A stretch of DNA of 59,508 nt from GWC2-45-44 sp041661665 (GTDB lineage: Bacteria > Planctomycetota > Phycisphaerae > Sedimentisphaerales > UBA12454), in the NCBI GenBank assembly GCA_041661665.1, contig JBAZTW010000009.1:1-59508 (forward strand). Reading direction: 5' to 3'. Shown here piece by piece: positions 15,951 to 24,088 of the stretch. The first letter of the stretch is position 1. Each line of letters opens with the position of its first letter. The notes beneath the pieces are model-generated. The model was not told the DNA's origin and searched no databases. It saw only the letters and a list, made by a program, of their open reading frames with translations. The position numbers and the translations under genes were made by a program.

Positions 15951-18823
15951 GACAGTGGCGTTTTGAGGTTTTCAACAAGCCCGGCAGCTGCGACGTACAC
16001 GGCAGGGATGTTTTAAGCGACATTAAAGAATTAAGAATTGAAAGCGTTGAAGAAGTTCAATCAGCGAGAGTTTTTCTGATTGACGGCGATTTCGATGACG
16101 GCTTCGCGAAAAAAATCGCCGGTGAATTGCTTGCCGACCCGGTTTGCGAACAATGCCTGCTCGGCAAAAGCGCAGCTCCGGCAGGTTTGGCAAAAGCAAC
16201 CATCATCGAGATACATTTAAAAAGCGGCGTAACAGACCCCGTCGCGCAATCTGTGATGACCGCTATCGAGGATATGGGCAAAAAATGCGATGCCGTCAGA
16301 ACAGCACGCAAATATATAATATTCGGCGAAATTACAGAGAAACAGCTTAAGAAAATCGTTCGCAGGCTTTCCAATGACTGCATCGAAGTTGTTGTAATCG
16401 GCGCAGACGCGGAGCCGCCTTCACCGCATACGGCATCTTATCAGCTCGAACTGAAAACAATTCAGCTTACTACGCTTGATGAGGCCGGACTTGTGCAGTT
16501 AAGCAAAAAGATGGATTTGTTCCTCAATGCCATCGAAATGAAAACCATTCAGGATTATTTCAAATCCATAGGCAGAGAGCCGACCGATATCGAACTTGAG
16601 GCTCTTGCTCAAACGTGGAGCGAACATTGCGTTCACAAAACATTAAAGAGCAGCGTCGATTTTGATTTCAACGGCGAAAAAATCCATTTCGATAATCTCA
16701 TCAAAGAGACAATTTTCAAAGCCACAAAACTGCTCGACAAAGACTGGTGCATAAGCGTCTTTCGCGATAACGCGGGTGTGATTGAATTCGACGAAGATGA
16801 TGCAATTTGCTTTAAAGTTGAAACGCACAACCACCCATCGGCACTGGACCCTTACGGCGGAGCGGCAACTGGTATCGGCGGCGTTTTGCGAGACCCGATG
16901 GGAACAGGCCTGGGCGCAAAGCCAATCGCAAATACAGATGTTTTTTGTTTTGCTGAGCCGGATAAAAGTTTTGACGAAATTCCGGGCGGAATTCTCCACC
17001 CAAAGAGAATCGCCAAAGGTGTCGTCGGAGGCGTTAGGGACTACGGCAACAGAATGGGCATTCCAACCGTCAACGGCGCGATTTTCTTTGACGACCGTTT
17101 CCTTGGAAATCCATTAGTATTCTGCGGCAATGTCGGAATAATGCCTAAAGATAAATGCTTCGGCAAAGCAAACACAGGCGACCTTGTTATGGTCGTCGGC
17201 GGCAGAACAGGCAGAGACGGCATTCACGGCGCGACATTCTCCAGCGGAGCTATGACGCACGAACACGAAACAATTTTTTCGCACGCCGTGCAAATCGGCA
17301 ACGCGATTACCGAAAAGAAAGTCCTCGATACTCTTTTGCAGGCCAGAGACGCGGGCCTTTATGATGCTATTACCGATTGCGGCGCAGGCGGACTTAGCAG
17401 CGCGGTCGGCGAGATGGGCGCAGAACTCGGTGCACAAGTGAACCTCGACAAAATTCCTCTCAAATACGCCGGTCTCAACTATACCGAAATATGGATTAGC
17501 GAAGCACAGGAAAGAATGGTCATAGCAGTAAAGCCGGAGAACCTCGAAAGAATCAGCAAAATTTTCGCAGATGAAAATGTCGAGGCCACTGTTATCGGCA
17601 CATTCACAGACGATAAAAAACTCAAACTCAGATATCAGGGCACACAGGTCGGCGAAATAGATATGGATTTCCTGCACGATGGCCTGCCTAAGTATTCCCG
17701 AAAAGCAAGCTGGCAGGGAAAGGCTCTCAGTGAACCTGCGATTGAGAAAAAAGAAAATTACACCGATGACCTTGTGAAAATTCTCTCGACATATAATGTC
17801 GCGAGCAAGGAATGGGTCATTCGCCAGTACGACCACGAGGTTCAGGGCGGCTCGGTAATCAAACCGCTCGGCGGAATCACAAATGATGCGCCAAACGATG
17901 CCGCTGTCGTTCAGCCGAAATATAATTCGAACAAAGGCGTTGCCATCGGCTGCGGAATCAACCCGCTCTATGGCGACATCGACCCATACTGGATGACCCT
18001 TGCGACAATTGATGAGGCGATTAGAAATATAATCTGCGTCGGTTCAAGGCCGGACAGAATCGCTCTGCTCGATAATTTCTGCTGGGCGGACTGCAAAAAA
18101 GAAGAAACTATGGGTTCACTCGTTCGTGCTTCGCAGGCTTGTTTCGATGGCGCTATGGGCTTTTCCGCTCCGTTTGTTTCCGGCAAAGATTCGCTCAATA
18201 ATAATTTTATCTGCAACGATGGCACAGAAATTTCAATTCCAGCAACAATGCTCATCAGCGCAATGGGAATTGTTGACGATGTGAATAAATGCACAACGAT
18301 GGATTTGAAATCGGCGGGCAATCACCTGTTTATTGTCGGACTAACGAAAAACGAACTCGGCGGCTCGCACTATTATAAGACAAAAAATCAGCTCGGCGCA
18401 AACGTTCCAAAGACCGATTTGAAAATAGCGAAATTAACAGCCGAAAAAATTTACAAAGCGATTGACGCAGAACTGATCGCTTCCTGCCACGATTGCAGCG
18501 AAGGCGGCATTACTGTCGCTCTTGCTGAAATGGCATTCGCAGGTGGCCTCGGTGTCGATGCTGATTTAAAAGGCCTTGCAAAATCTGATGACTGCACGAA
18601 CATCGCCTCGCAGCTTTTCAGCGAATCCTGTTCGAGATATATCGTCGAAGTCGAGCCGAAAAATTATAACGAATTCGCAAAGCTGATGCTCGGCATTCCA
18701 TTCGGTCAAATCGGCAAAGTAACAGATGACAAAAAAGTCGTAATAAAAGCAAACGGCAAATCAGTAATCAACGCCGACATTGACACATTAAAAGATGCCT
18801 GGCAAAAACCCTTGAAGTGGTAA
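15947..18823 (+). CDS. purL: Phosphoribosylformylglycinamidine synthase, PurS-PurL fusion
   Basis: Large subunit of FGAM synthase (step 4 of purine synthesis), which uses ammonia passed from PurQ. At 958 residues it exceeds the ~730-residue small PurL because the N-terminus includes PurS-like material (residues ~80-150, IEIHLKSGVTDPVAQSVM... VRTARKYIIFGEI), preceded by another ~70-residue alpha/beta segment. The catalytic core starts with SEHCVHKTLKS (about residue 225). ATP/Mg sites are seen at KVETHNHPSA, GGVLRDPMGTG and DCGAGGLSSAVGEMG. There is no C-terminal glutaminase; it is supplied by purQ. GTG start, with AAGGA six bases upstream, overlapping tyrA. Confidence 0.95.
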   Translation: MRQWRFEVFNKPGSCDVHGRDVLSDIKELRIESVEEVQSARVFLIDGDFDDGFAKKIAGELLADPVCEQCLLGKSAAPAGLAKATIIEIHLKSGVTDPVAQSVMTAIEDMGKKCDAVRTARKYIIFGEITEKQLKKIVRRLSNDCIEVVVIGADAEPPSPHTASYQLELKTIQLTTLDEAGLVQLSKKMDLFLNAIEMKTIQDYFKSIGREPTDIELEALAQTWSEHCVHKTLKSSVDFDFNGEKIHFDNLIKETIFKATKLLDKDWCISVFRDNAGVIEFDEDDAICFKVETHNHPSALDPYGGAATGIGGVLRDPMGTGLGAKPIANTDVFCFAEPDKSFDEIPGGILHPKRIAKGVVGGVRDYGNRMGIPTVNGAIFFDDRFLGNPLVFCGNVGIMPKDKCFGKANTGDLVMVVGGRTGRDGIHGATFSSGAMTHEHETIFSHAVQIGNAITEKKVLDTLLQARDAGLYDAITDCGAGGLSSAVGEMGAELGAQVNLDKIPLKYAGLNYTEIWISEAQERMVIAVKPENLERISKIFADENVEATVIGTFTDDKKLKLRYQGTQVGEIDMDFLHDGLPKYSRKASWQGKALSEPAIEKKENYTDDLVKILSTYNVASKEWVIRQYDHEVQGGSVIKPLGGITNDAPNDAAVVQPKYNSNKGVAIGCGINPLYGDIDPYWMTLATIDEAIRNIICVGSRPDRIALLDNFCWADCKKEETMGSLVRASQACFDGAMGFSAPFVSGKDSLNNNFICNDGTEISIPATMLISAMGIVDDVNKCTTMDLKSAGNHLFIVGLTKNELGGSHYYKTKNQLGANVPKTDLKIAKLTAEKIYKAIDAELIASCHDCSEGGITVALAEMAFAGGLGVDADLKGLAKSDDCTNIASQLFSESCSRYIVEVEPKNYNEFAKLMLGIPFGQIGKVTDDKKVVIKANGKSVINADIDTLKDAWQKPLKW

Positions 18824-18840
18824 TTATTTAAAATTAGTTA

Positions 18841-18867
18841 GAACCCCCAACTTTATGTTGGGGGTTC
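18841..18867 (+). terminator. Strong hairpin between purL and purQ
   Basis: GAACCCCCAAC (18841-18851) pairs perfectly with GTTGGGGGTTC (18857-18867) around a TTTAT loop. It is not followed by a T-run, so it is a poor intrinsic terminator on the plus strand. It could instead stabilise the purL 3' end or tune purQ expression, since purQ begins only 28 bp later. Confidence 0.55.
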
Positions 18868-18894
18868 GCTTGTAATATAAGGATATTTATTTTT

Positions 18895-19674
18895 ATGGTA
18901 AAAGCGATAGTATTAAGAGCGGCAGGAATTAATTGCGACCTTGAGACTCAGCACGCGCTTGAGCTTGCCGGCGCGCAGGCCGAGAGAATCCACATAAACA
19001 AAGTAATCGAAACGCCGGACGTTCTTGATGATTGTCAGATTATGGTAATTCCGGGCGGTTTCAGCTATGGCGACGATGTTGCGGCAGGTAAAATCCTCGC
19101 GAACCAGATTATTCATCATTTGGCTGACAGATTAAGAACTTTCATTGACGCAGGAAAGTTAGTACTTGGAATCTGCAACGGCTTTCAGGTATTAGTCAAA
19201 ACCGGCATTCTCGGCAAAATTGACTCGACAAGCTCGCGTCAGCAAATAACAATCACAAACAACGACAGCGGAAAATTTGAAGACAGATGGGTCTATCTCG
19301 AACCATCGAGTAAAAAATGCGTCTTCATCGACCCGAACAAAAGAATTTATCTGCCAATCGCGCACGGCGAAGGCAAAGTTGTATTCGAGAGCAGTGAAAT
19401 TTTTGAAAAAGTCAAAGCCGATGATAGGATTGTATTCAGATACGTTGACGAGAATGGCAGCTTTGGCGATTTCCCCATTAACCCGAACGGCTCGACAGAT
19501 TCAATTGCGGCTCTTTGCGATTCCACCGGCAGAGTGATGGGTCTTATGCCGCACCCCGAAAGATTTGTCAGACACACCCAGCATCCGCACTGGACGAGAT
19601 TGAAAGACAAGACCAAGGCCGATGGCAGAACAATCTTCGACAACGCCGTTAAATATATAAAAACAAATTTTTAA
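18895..19674 (+). CDS. purQ: FGAM synthase glutaminase subunit
   Basis: 259-residue class I glutamine amidotransferase that releases ammonia from glutamine for PurL. The nucleophile elbow LGICNGFQVL gives Cys94, and the His/Glu pair lies in MPHPER (His220, Glu222). ATG follows AAGGA. It is separated from purL by a 71-bp gap containing a strong hairpin, so expression is probably linked but tuned. Its stop codon overlaps the stop of the convergent REP transposase gene, meaning the transposase element sits flush against its 3' end. Confidence 0.95.
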   Translation: MVKAIVLRAAGINCDLETQHALELAGAQAERIHINKVIETPDVLDDCQIMVIPGGFSYGDDVAAGKILANQIIHHLADRLRTFIDAGKLVLGICNGFQVLVKTGILGKIDSTSSRQQITITNNDSGKFEDRWVYLEPSSKKCVFIDPNKRIYLPIAHGEGKVVFESSEIFEKVKADDRIVFRYVDENGSFGDFPINPNGSTDSIAALCDSTGRVMGLMPHPERFVRHTQHPHWTRLKDKTKADGRTIFDNAVKYIKTNF

Positions 19675-20234
19675 CCCGTAAATAATTCGTCCTGCCGCCA
19701 TTGACATGGATTGTTAGTGACATATTCACGGATATGCCACAGAGATGTTTCGTCGCGTATGATATGTTCGTAATAGTTACGTTGCCATAATTTCCCGTTG
19801 AATGGTTTCCAATGGTTTTGTTTTACATTGTAGATGTAATCATTAGTTGTCATGGTTTTAAACCATTGAATAATTTTATTTATTGAAGGTTCCTGTAGGG
19901 GCGAACCTGTGTGTTCGCCCAGTTGTTCGCCGGATTTATTATCATGGCAGACACACAGGTCTGCCCCCACGATGTTTATAACACCATGGAAATGGTTGGG
20001 CATTATCACATATTGGTCTAATTCGATTTGAAATTTATTTTTTAATTCATTCCACCAATGGTCAATCATTTTACCCGCATCATTCAGAACCATTATGTCA
20101 TTTTCAATTTTTCCAAACAGACATTTATGCTCCTGTGTGCAAATAGTAAGGAAATAATATCCTGTTTGCGAATAATCGTAGCCATTTAATCTAACTGACC
20201 GCCGATGATGAATTTCAGGGTTATATTTCATCAT
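19671..20234 (-). CDS. REP-associated tyrosine transposase (RAYT)
   Basis: 187-residue Y1-type HUH transposase of the IS200-like RAYT group, which processes single-stranded REP hairpins. The HUH motif is H81-F-H83 in MPNHFHGV. A candidate catalytic Tyr is Tyr133 in KTMTTNDYI. The N-terminal HHRRSVRLNGYDYSQTGYYFLTICT and the C-terminal YVTNNP are family landmarks. Residues ~90-114 (GADLCVCHDNK...HTGSPL) are encoded by an inverted pair of REP units (19895-19970), the same repeat that surrounds the gene. The insert sits in the variable loop between the HUH strand and the Tyr helix and keeps the frame open. AGAGG precedes the ATG. The gene is flanked upstream by three REP units (20256-20373). Confidence 0.92.
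   Translation of the reverse strand: MMKYNPEIHHRRSVRLNGYDYSQTGYYFLTICTQEHKCLFGKIENDIMVLNDAGKMIDHWWNELKNKFQIELDQYVIMPNHFHGVINIVGADLCVCHDNKSGEQLGEHTGSPLQEPSINKIIQWFKTMTTNDYIYNVKQNHWKPFNGKLWQRNYYEHIIRDETSLWHIREYVTNNPCQWRQDELFTG
19895..19970. repeat. Inverted REP pair (BIME-like) inside the RAYT coding sequence
   Basis: A REP unit with GGGCGAAC/GTTCGCCC arms (19895-19920) and an opposite unit with GGCAGAC/GTCTGCC arms (19946-19970) are joined by a 25-bp linker. It is the same length (76 bp) and largely the same sequence as the pair at 20298-20373, including the linker GGATTTATTATC. It is translated in frame as residues ~90-114 of the transposase. Confidence 0.9.
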
Positions 20235-20255
20235 TGCAACCTCTTTGTGTTATTC

Positions 20256-20282
20256 AGGGCAGACACGCAGGTCTGCCCCTAC
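20256..20282. repeat. REP unit upstream of the RAYT gene
   Basis: GGGCAGAC and GTCTGCCC arms with a CCCCTAC end, in the same orientation as the unit at 20348-20373. Together with the pair at 20298-20373 it forms a cluster of three REP units between the transposase and the NtrC-like gene, the typical setting of a RAYT locus. Confidence 0.85.
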
Positions 20283-20297
20283 GGTTATTTTTAATTT

Positions 20298-20373
20298 GTA
20301 GGGGCGAACCTACGTGTTCGCCCAATTTCTCACCAGATTTATTATCTGGGCAGACACACAGGTCTGCCCCTAC
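20298..20373. repeat. Inverted REP pair (BIME-like) next to the NtrC-like gene
   Basis: Two REP units in opposite orientation (20298-20323 with GGGCGAAC/GTTCGCCC; 20348-20373 with GGGCAGAC/GTCTGCCC) joined by a 24-bp linker. It is a 76-bp sister copy of the pair inside the transposase gene. It ends 3 bp before the stop codon of the regulator gene and could serve as its 3' hairpin. Confidence 0.88.
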
Positions 20374-20375
20374 AG

Positions 20376-21764
20376 TTATCTTATTCCGAGTTTTTCCGCT
20401 TCGTCTTCAAGGCCGTACTTTTTCATTTTCTTATAAAGCGTTGTTCGATTGAGGTCGAGGCTCTTTGCCGTTAGCTGCCTGTTCCAGCCGTTGGCCTCAA
20501 GGGCTGCGCGTATTATTTTTTTCTCAGGCTCGGCAAGAGCATCCTTCAAATTCATTTTCTCATAATTCACGGCCTTTTGTTCGCCTATATGCGATGAGAT
20601 ATTCGCGGGCAAATCGTCAATGGTTATGTAATCCCCCTTGCTCAGCAGTGTTGCTCTTTCCATCACATTTTCAAGTTCGCGAACATTGCCCGGCCAGTTA
20701 TACCTTTGCAAAACCCCCATCGCCTGGTCGGTGATGCCGAGCTTGACGCGATTATGCAGAACGCAGAAATTTTTCAAAAAGTTTTCCGCCAGAAGCGTTA
20801 TATCCGATGGCCTTTCCTCAAGCGAAGGCATATTTATCGTTATGACATTTATTCTATAATACAAATCCTCTCTGAATTTGCCGTGTTTGACTTCTTCAAG
20901 CATATTCTTATTGGAGGCGAGAATCACTCGCGTATCTACTGTAATGGTTTTATTGCTTCCGACTGGCTCAAATTGTCTTTCCTGCAAAACACGCAAAAGT
21001 TTTACCTGCAGCGCAGGCGAGGCACTGGAAATTTCATCGAGAAAAATCGTCCCGCCGTCCGCGGCTAAAAATTTTCCCTGCTTATCTGCGATTGCGCCGG
21101 TGAAAGAACCTTTCGTATGTCCGAACATCTCGCTTTCCAATAGCGTCTCCGGCAGCGCGCCGCAACTCACCTCGACAAAAGGCTTACTCCTTCGCCCGGA
21201 GCGATAATGAATCGCCCTTGCCAGCATTGATTTTCCCGTTCCGCTTGCGCCGGACATCAAAATTGTACTTCTGCTGTCAGCCACGGCTTCGACAAGGTCG
21301 AAAATTTTCGCCATCTTGTAATCCTGGCTGATGATATTTTCAAGACTGTATTTATTTTCGAGCTGATTTTTCAAATTTTGATTTTCGCTGATAAGCGACT
21401 GCTGTTTGATAGCGCGTTCTATTGTGAGCCGCAGTTCATCATCGACTATAGGTTTGGTCAGATAGTCGTTTGCTCCCAGTTTAATCGCTTCGACGGCGCT
21501 TTCTATTGTGCCATAGCCGGTGATTACGAGTACCACTATCTGCGGATAAATTTTCTTGATGAGTCCCAGAAGTTCCATACCGCTGCCGTCCGGCAAATTC
21601 ACATCGGTAATGACCAATGTAAATTTATTCTTCTGAAGCAGACTTACCGCCTGCTTATACGACCCCGCACCGACGGCATTATAGCCTTCGAGCTTGAGAA
21701 ACTCACAAAGAGAATCAAGGATTATCTTATCATCGTCAACTATTAAAATACTGCCAGTCTTCAT
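20376..21764 (-). CDS. NtrC-family sigma54 response regulator
   Basis: 462 residues: receiver domain (1-120, phospho-acceptor Asp54 in VITDVNLPDG), sigma54-interacting AAA+ domain (~140-380) and Fis-type HTH (~410-460). Walker A is GASGTGKS (172-179) and Walker B TIFLDE. The sigma54-contacting loop reads GSFTGA (219-224) where most family members have GAFTGA, a tolerated but less common change. It activates transcription from -24/-12 promoters when phosphorylated. It is downstream of the histidine kinase gene but separated from it by a 471-bp mobile cassette with a four-helix-bundle gene. A good sigma54-type promoter occurs at 23564-23580. Confidence 0.95.
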   Translation of the reverse strand: MKTGSILIVDDDKIILDSLCEFLKLEGYNAVGAGSYKQAVSLLQKNKFTLVITDVNLPDGSGMELLGLIKKIYPQIVVLVITGYGTIESAVEAIKLGANDYLTKPIVDDELRLTIERAIKQQSLISENQNLKNQLENKYSLENIISQDYKMAKIFDLVEAVADSRSTILMSGASGTGKSMLARAIHYRSGRRSKPFVEVSCGALPETLLESEMFGHTKGSFTGAIADKQGKFLAADGGTIFLDEISSASPALQVKLLRVLQERQFEPVGSNKTITVDTRVILASNKNMLEEVKHGKFREDLYYRINVITINMPSLEERPSDITLLAENFLKNFCVLHNRVKLGITDQAMGVLQRYNWPGNVRELENVMERATLLSKGDYITIDDLPANISSHIGEQKAVNYEKMNLKDALAEPEKKIIRAALEANGWNRQLTAKSLDLNRTTLYKKMKKYGLEDEAEKLGIR

Positions 21765-21768
21765 AAAT

Positions 21769-22239
21769 AAATCCGAAATCCTAATATCGAAATCCGAAAC
21801 AAATCCAAATTTTCAAATTTGAATTAAACTCTATTTTCATTGTTGTTCACTTTTACGCAATATAGCTCCAAAAATATTGGTAAGCTCTACTGCTTCCCTT
21901 TGTAAGTCAAGTTTTTCGTTTTGCAAATCTGGGCTTTCTATAAGTTTTAACCAATAACCGCTTTCTTTAGCTTCTTTCCTGCAAAGTTTAATTCTCATAA
22001 TAAAATCTTTTTTGCTTAAGGCTTCGTTTGCCTCAATATAATTTGCACCGACTGACCCCGATGATCTGACTACTTGTTTGCAGTCTTCTATGGTTATAAG
22101 ATTTTTGTTTAATTTATAAACAAACTCTCTAACCTGTCTTGCGAATTTTAACGTCCGGTCTTCCAAATCATACTGTTTTGAATTTTTTATTTCTGCCATT
22201 TGAATTTGTTTCGGATTTCGATATTCGTATTTCGTATTT
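21769..22239 (-). mobile_element. IVS-like cassette A: four-helix-bundle gene between heptad inverted repeats
   Basis: The 42-bp arms 21769-21810 and 22198-22239 are inverted repeats matching at 38 of 42 positions; the inner 27 bp differ at one base. Each arm is a run of heptads (AAATCCG, AAATCCT, AATATCG, AAATCCG, AAACAAA). The arms enclose a single S23/IVS-type gene. The unit fills the junction between the kinase stop (22246) and the regulator start (21764) almost exactly. A second unit of nearly the same length and build lies at 25683-26150. The layout mirrors 23S rRNA intervening sequences, but this one is between protein genes. Confidence 0.7.
21837..22199 (-). CDS. Four-helix-bundle protein, S23/IVS family (cassette A)
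   Basis: 120-residue helical protein of the S23/four-helix-bundle family, first known as the ORF of 23S rRNA intervening sequences and related to the Avd accessory protein of diversity-generating retroelements. The recognisable core is Q-V-V-R-S-S-G-S-V-G-A-N-Y-I-E-A-N-E-A followed by F-I-x-R-x-K-L-C-R-K-E-A-K-E-S. The protein is basic and probably binds nucleic acid. No ribosome-binding site is visible. The start codon abuts the right inverted-repeat arm (22198-22239), so the arm forms its 5' leader. It lies in the same direction as the kinase and regulator genes and interrupts their operon. Molecular function is unknown. Confidence 0.85.
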   Translation of the reverse strand: MAEIKNSKQYDLEDRTLKFARQVREFVYKLNKNLITIEDCKQVVRSSGSVGANYIEANEALSKKDFIMRIKLCRKEAKESGYWLKLIESPDLQNEKLDLQREAVELTNIFGAILRKSEQQ

Positions 22240-22245
22240 TTTTAT

Positions 22246-23325
22246 TTACATCGGCAAATAAACCGTAAAGATGCTTCCCTTATTCGGCGAGTTCTCAGCC
22301 GTAATTTTTCCGCCATATTTTTCCATTATATCTCTGCATATCGCAAGACCTAATCCCGTTCCTTTGCCGCCGGTCTTGGTTGTAAAGAAAGGCTCGAAAA
22401 TAGCTTCGCTGTTCTGCGGCTCAAAGCCCTGGCCGGTATCCTGAAATTTTATCGATGCGATGTTATCGCTGGAGATATCGCAGGTTATTACTACTTTGCC
22501 GCCGTCGGGCATAGCTTCAATAGCGTTTTTCAGCAGATTACAGAAAACCTGAAATAAATTCGAGTTTCTTGTCTTCGGCAGAGATGGTGCGTATTGCTTA
22601 TCAATTTCCACTGCCGCGGCTTTGGCTTTCGGCTCAATAAATTTAATCGCGTCGTCGATAATTTTATCTAATGAGGTGTCTTCGGTCGGCGAATGTCTGC
22701 TCCTGGAAAATTCAAGCAGCTCGGTAATAATCTGCACCATTCTTTTCAGGCCGCCGGTTGCGTATTCCAGATACTCCAGCGGTTTCGTATGGTCCTGTTC
22801 GCTGATGATTGTCCTCTTGGCAAGGTTGATATATCTCATTATCCCGTCAATCGGGTTGTTCAATTCGTGTGCAACTTTGCTGGCCAATCTTCCCAAAACC
22901 GCCAGTCTTTCGGTATGTGCCTGCTGTTTGGCAATAGTGGCGATTTCCGTAACATTTTCCAGCAGCATAATCCCGCCGATTATCTCAATTCCGTTGTCGC
23001 CATATATCGGAACTAATGTAACCTGCAGCGATGAATTATTGCCAGTAGTAGAATAGCCCACATTGTCAAATTTACATATTTTACCCGTCAAAACGACATC
23101 GAGAAGTGTCTGATGCCAATTTCCCCAGATTTTTTCATTTGTTCCCGCCGAAAGTGTAACATCAGCCTGTTCTCGAACATCTATAAGGGCAGATGCAGCA
23201 GAATTGGCGTTTAGGATTTTAAGCTCTTTGTCAAACGAGATAACACCCATTGGCAGCGATTGTAAAACCATAGCAGCAAACACATTGCCATTAAGTTCCT
23301 GGGCTGTGAGAGGTTGTCTTTCCAT
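22246..23325 (-). CDS. NtrB-like sensor histidine kinase
   Basis: 359 residues: an N-terminal PAS-like domain (~15-130, no membrane segment), HisKA with phospho-acceptor His153 (KVAHELNNPIDG) and a HATPase_c domain with N box NLLKNAIEAM, G boxes DTGQGFEP and GGKGTGLGLAI. It is cytoplasmic and would phosphorylate the NtrC-like regulator encoded just downstream. The kinase and regulator are separated by cassette A. The 300-bp upstream region, shared with the divergent PilZ gene, contains TGTTG/CAACA inverted repeats. The signal is unknown; the soluble PAS domain suggests an intracellular cue. No strong ribosome-binding site. Confidence 0.93.
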   Translation of the reverse strand: MERQPLTAQELNGNVFAAMVLQSLPMGVISFDKELKILNANSAASALIDVREQADVTLSAGTNEKIWGNWHQTLLDVVLTGKICKFDNVGYSTTGNNSSLQVTLVPIYGDNGIEIIGGIMLLENVTEIATIAKQQAHTERLAVLGRLASKVAHELNNPIDGIMRYINLAKRTIISEQDHTKPLEYLEYATGGLKRMVQIITELLEFSRSRHSPTEDTSLDKIIDDAIKFIEPKAKAAAVEIDKQYAPSLPKTRNSNLFQVFCNLLKNAIEAMPDGGKVVITCDISSDNIASIKFQDTGQGFEPQNSEAIFEPFFTTKTGGKGTGLGLAICRDIMEKYGGKITAENSPNKGSIFTVYLPM

Positions 23326-23370
23326 TATGGGCTATTATAGGTTCGCCATCTAATCTTTGTCAAGCCTCTA

Positions 23371-23453
23371 TGTTGCAAAAAAACAACAATGTTGTAATGT
23401 GGCGTACCTTTTTAGGGCTAATTGTTTGACCTTGTTGCAGTTTTTAAACAACA
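23371..23453. promoter_or_regulatory. TGTTG...CAACA inverted repeats, candidate NtrC-type upstream sites
   Basis: TGTTG (23371-23375) with CAACA (23384-23388), and TGTTG (23433-23437) with CAACA (23449-23453), plus an overlapping CAACA-A-TGTTG at 23384-23394. Repeated dyads 110-200 bp upstream of a sigma54-like promoter are where an NtrC-family activator binds. The neighbouring regulator is the obvious candidate ligand. Confidence 0.5.
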
Positions 23454-23563
23454 TTTTCCAATTTTACAATTTACCAAATTTATCATTGTTGTTAATGCTT
23501 CTATAACGCCTTGTGAATAAATAAGTTAAATAAGTTTTTAATAGGGCGTTTCTATATCGTTTA

Positions 23564-23580
23564 TTGGTCTATTTTTTGCA
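23564..23580 (+). promoter_or_regulatory. Candidate sigma54 (-24/-12) promoter of the PilZ gene
   Basis: TTGG (GG at 23566-23567) and TTGCA (GC at 23578-23579) are separated so that GG and GC are exactly 10 bp apart, the strict sigma54 spacing. TTGCA is the full -12 consensus; the -24 element lacks the CAC after TGG. The PilZ start codon is 51 bp downstream. Confidence 0.6.
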
Positions 23581-23630
23581 ACGATTATGAAAATTGGTGG
23601 TTTTTATCGGAGCAGGAAGGTGAAGAGACG

Positions 23631-23975
23631 ATGATCAGGGAAGACGAGCGGAGAAAAAATCGGCGTCTGCCAATCAGGACGTGGGTTTGTTGTCGAAAAA
23701 TCGGCACTCCTCAGAATCATACTTTCGGCGGCAATATAATAGATATTAGCCCCGATGGGGTTCTAATGGAAGGTGAGGCGGTCGCGGCAATGTACATAGG
23801 GGATATGTGCAGCATAGATATGGACATACCGGATTCAGACAGCGCAGGCCAATTCGCGGGCAAAGTTTCAGCTTACGCCAGAGTCGTAAGGATTGTCGAA
23901 CTTGAGCCTGAACGCAAATCTTCAAGAAAACACATCGCCCTTCAATTTTGCACCCGGCCACAATTCGAGATTTGA
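23631..23975 (+). CDS. PilZ domain protein (c-di-GMP receptor)
   Basis: 114 residues, a single PilZ domain. The c-di-GMP-binding elements are present: the arginine-rich RRKNRR (residues 7-12) and the D38-x-S40-x-x-G43 motif (NIIDISPDGVLME). GGAAGGTGA precedes the ATG. It probably acts by binding c-di-GMP and a partner; no partner domain is fused. Its likely sigma54 promoter places it under the adjacent NtrB/NtrC pair, which would tie a nitrogen-type two-component signal to c-di-GMP behaviour. Diguanylate cyclases are not in this window, though a c-di-AMP cyclase is (46730-47575). Confidence 0.88.
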   Translation: MIREDERRKNRRLPIRTWVCCRKIGTPQNHTFGGNIIDISPDGVLMEGEAVAAMYIGDMCSIDMDIPDSDSAGQFAGKVSAYARVVRIVELEPERKSSRKHIALQFCTRPQFEI

Positions 23976-24088
23976 ACTTATAGCCACAGAGGCCACCCAT
24001 TCGACTACGCTCAGGGCAGGCAGAGAACACCGAGAAAAAACTTTTTTGCCTTTGATTTTTCGCATTCTTAAATTACCATTCAGCCTAT

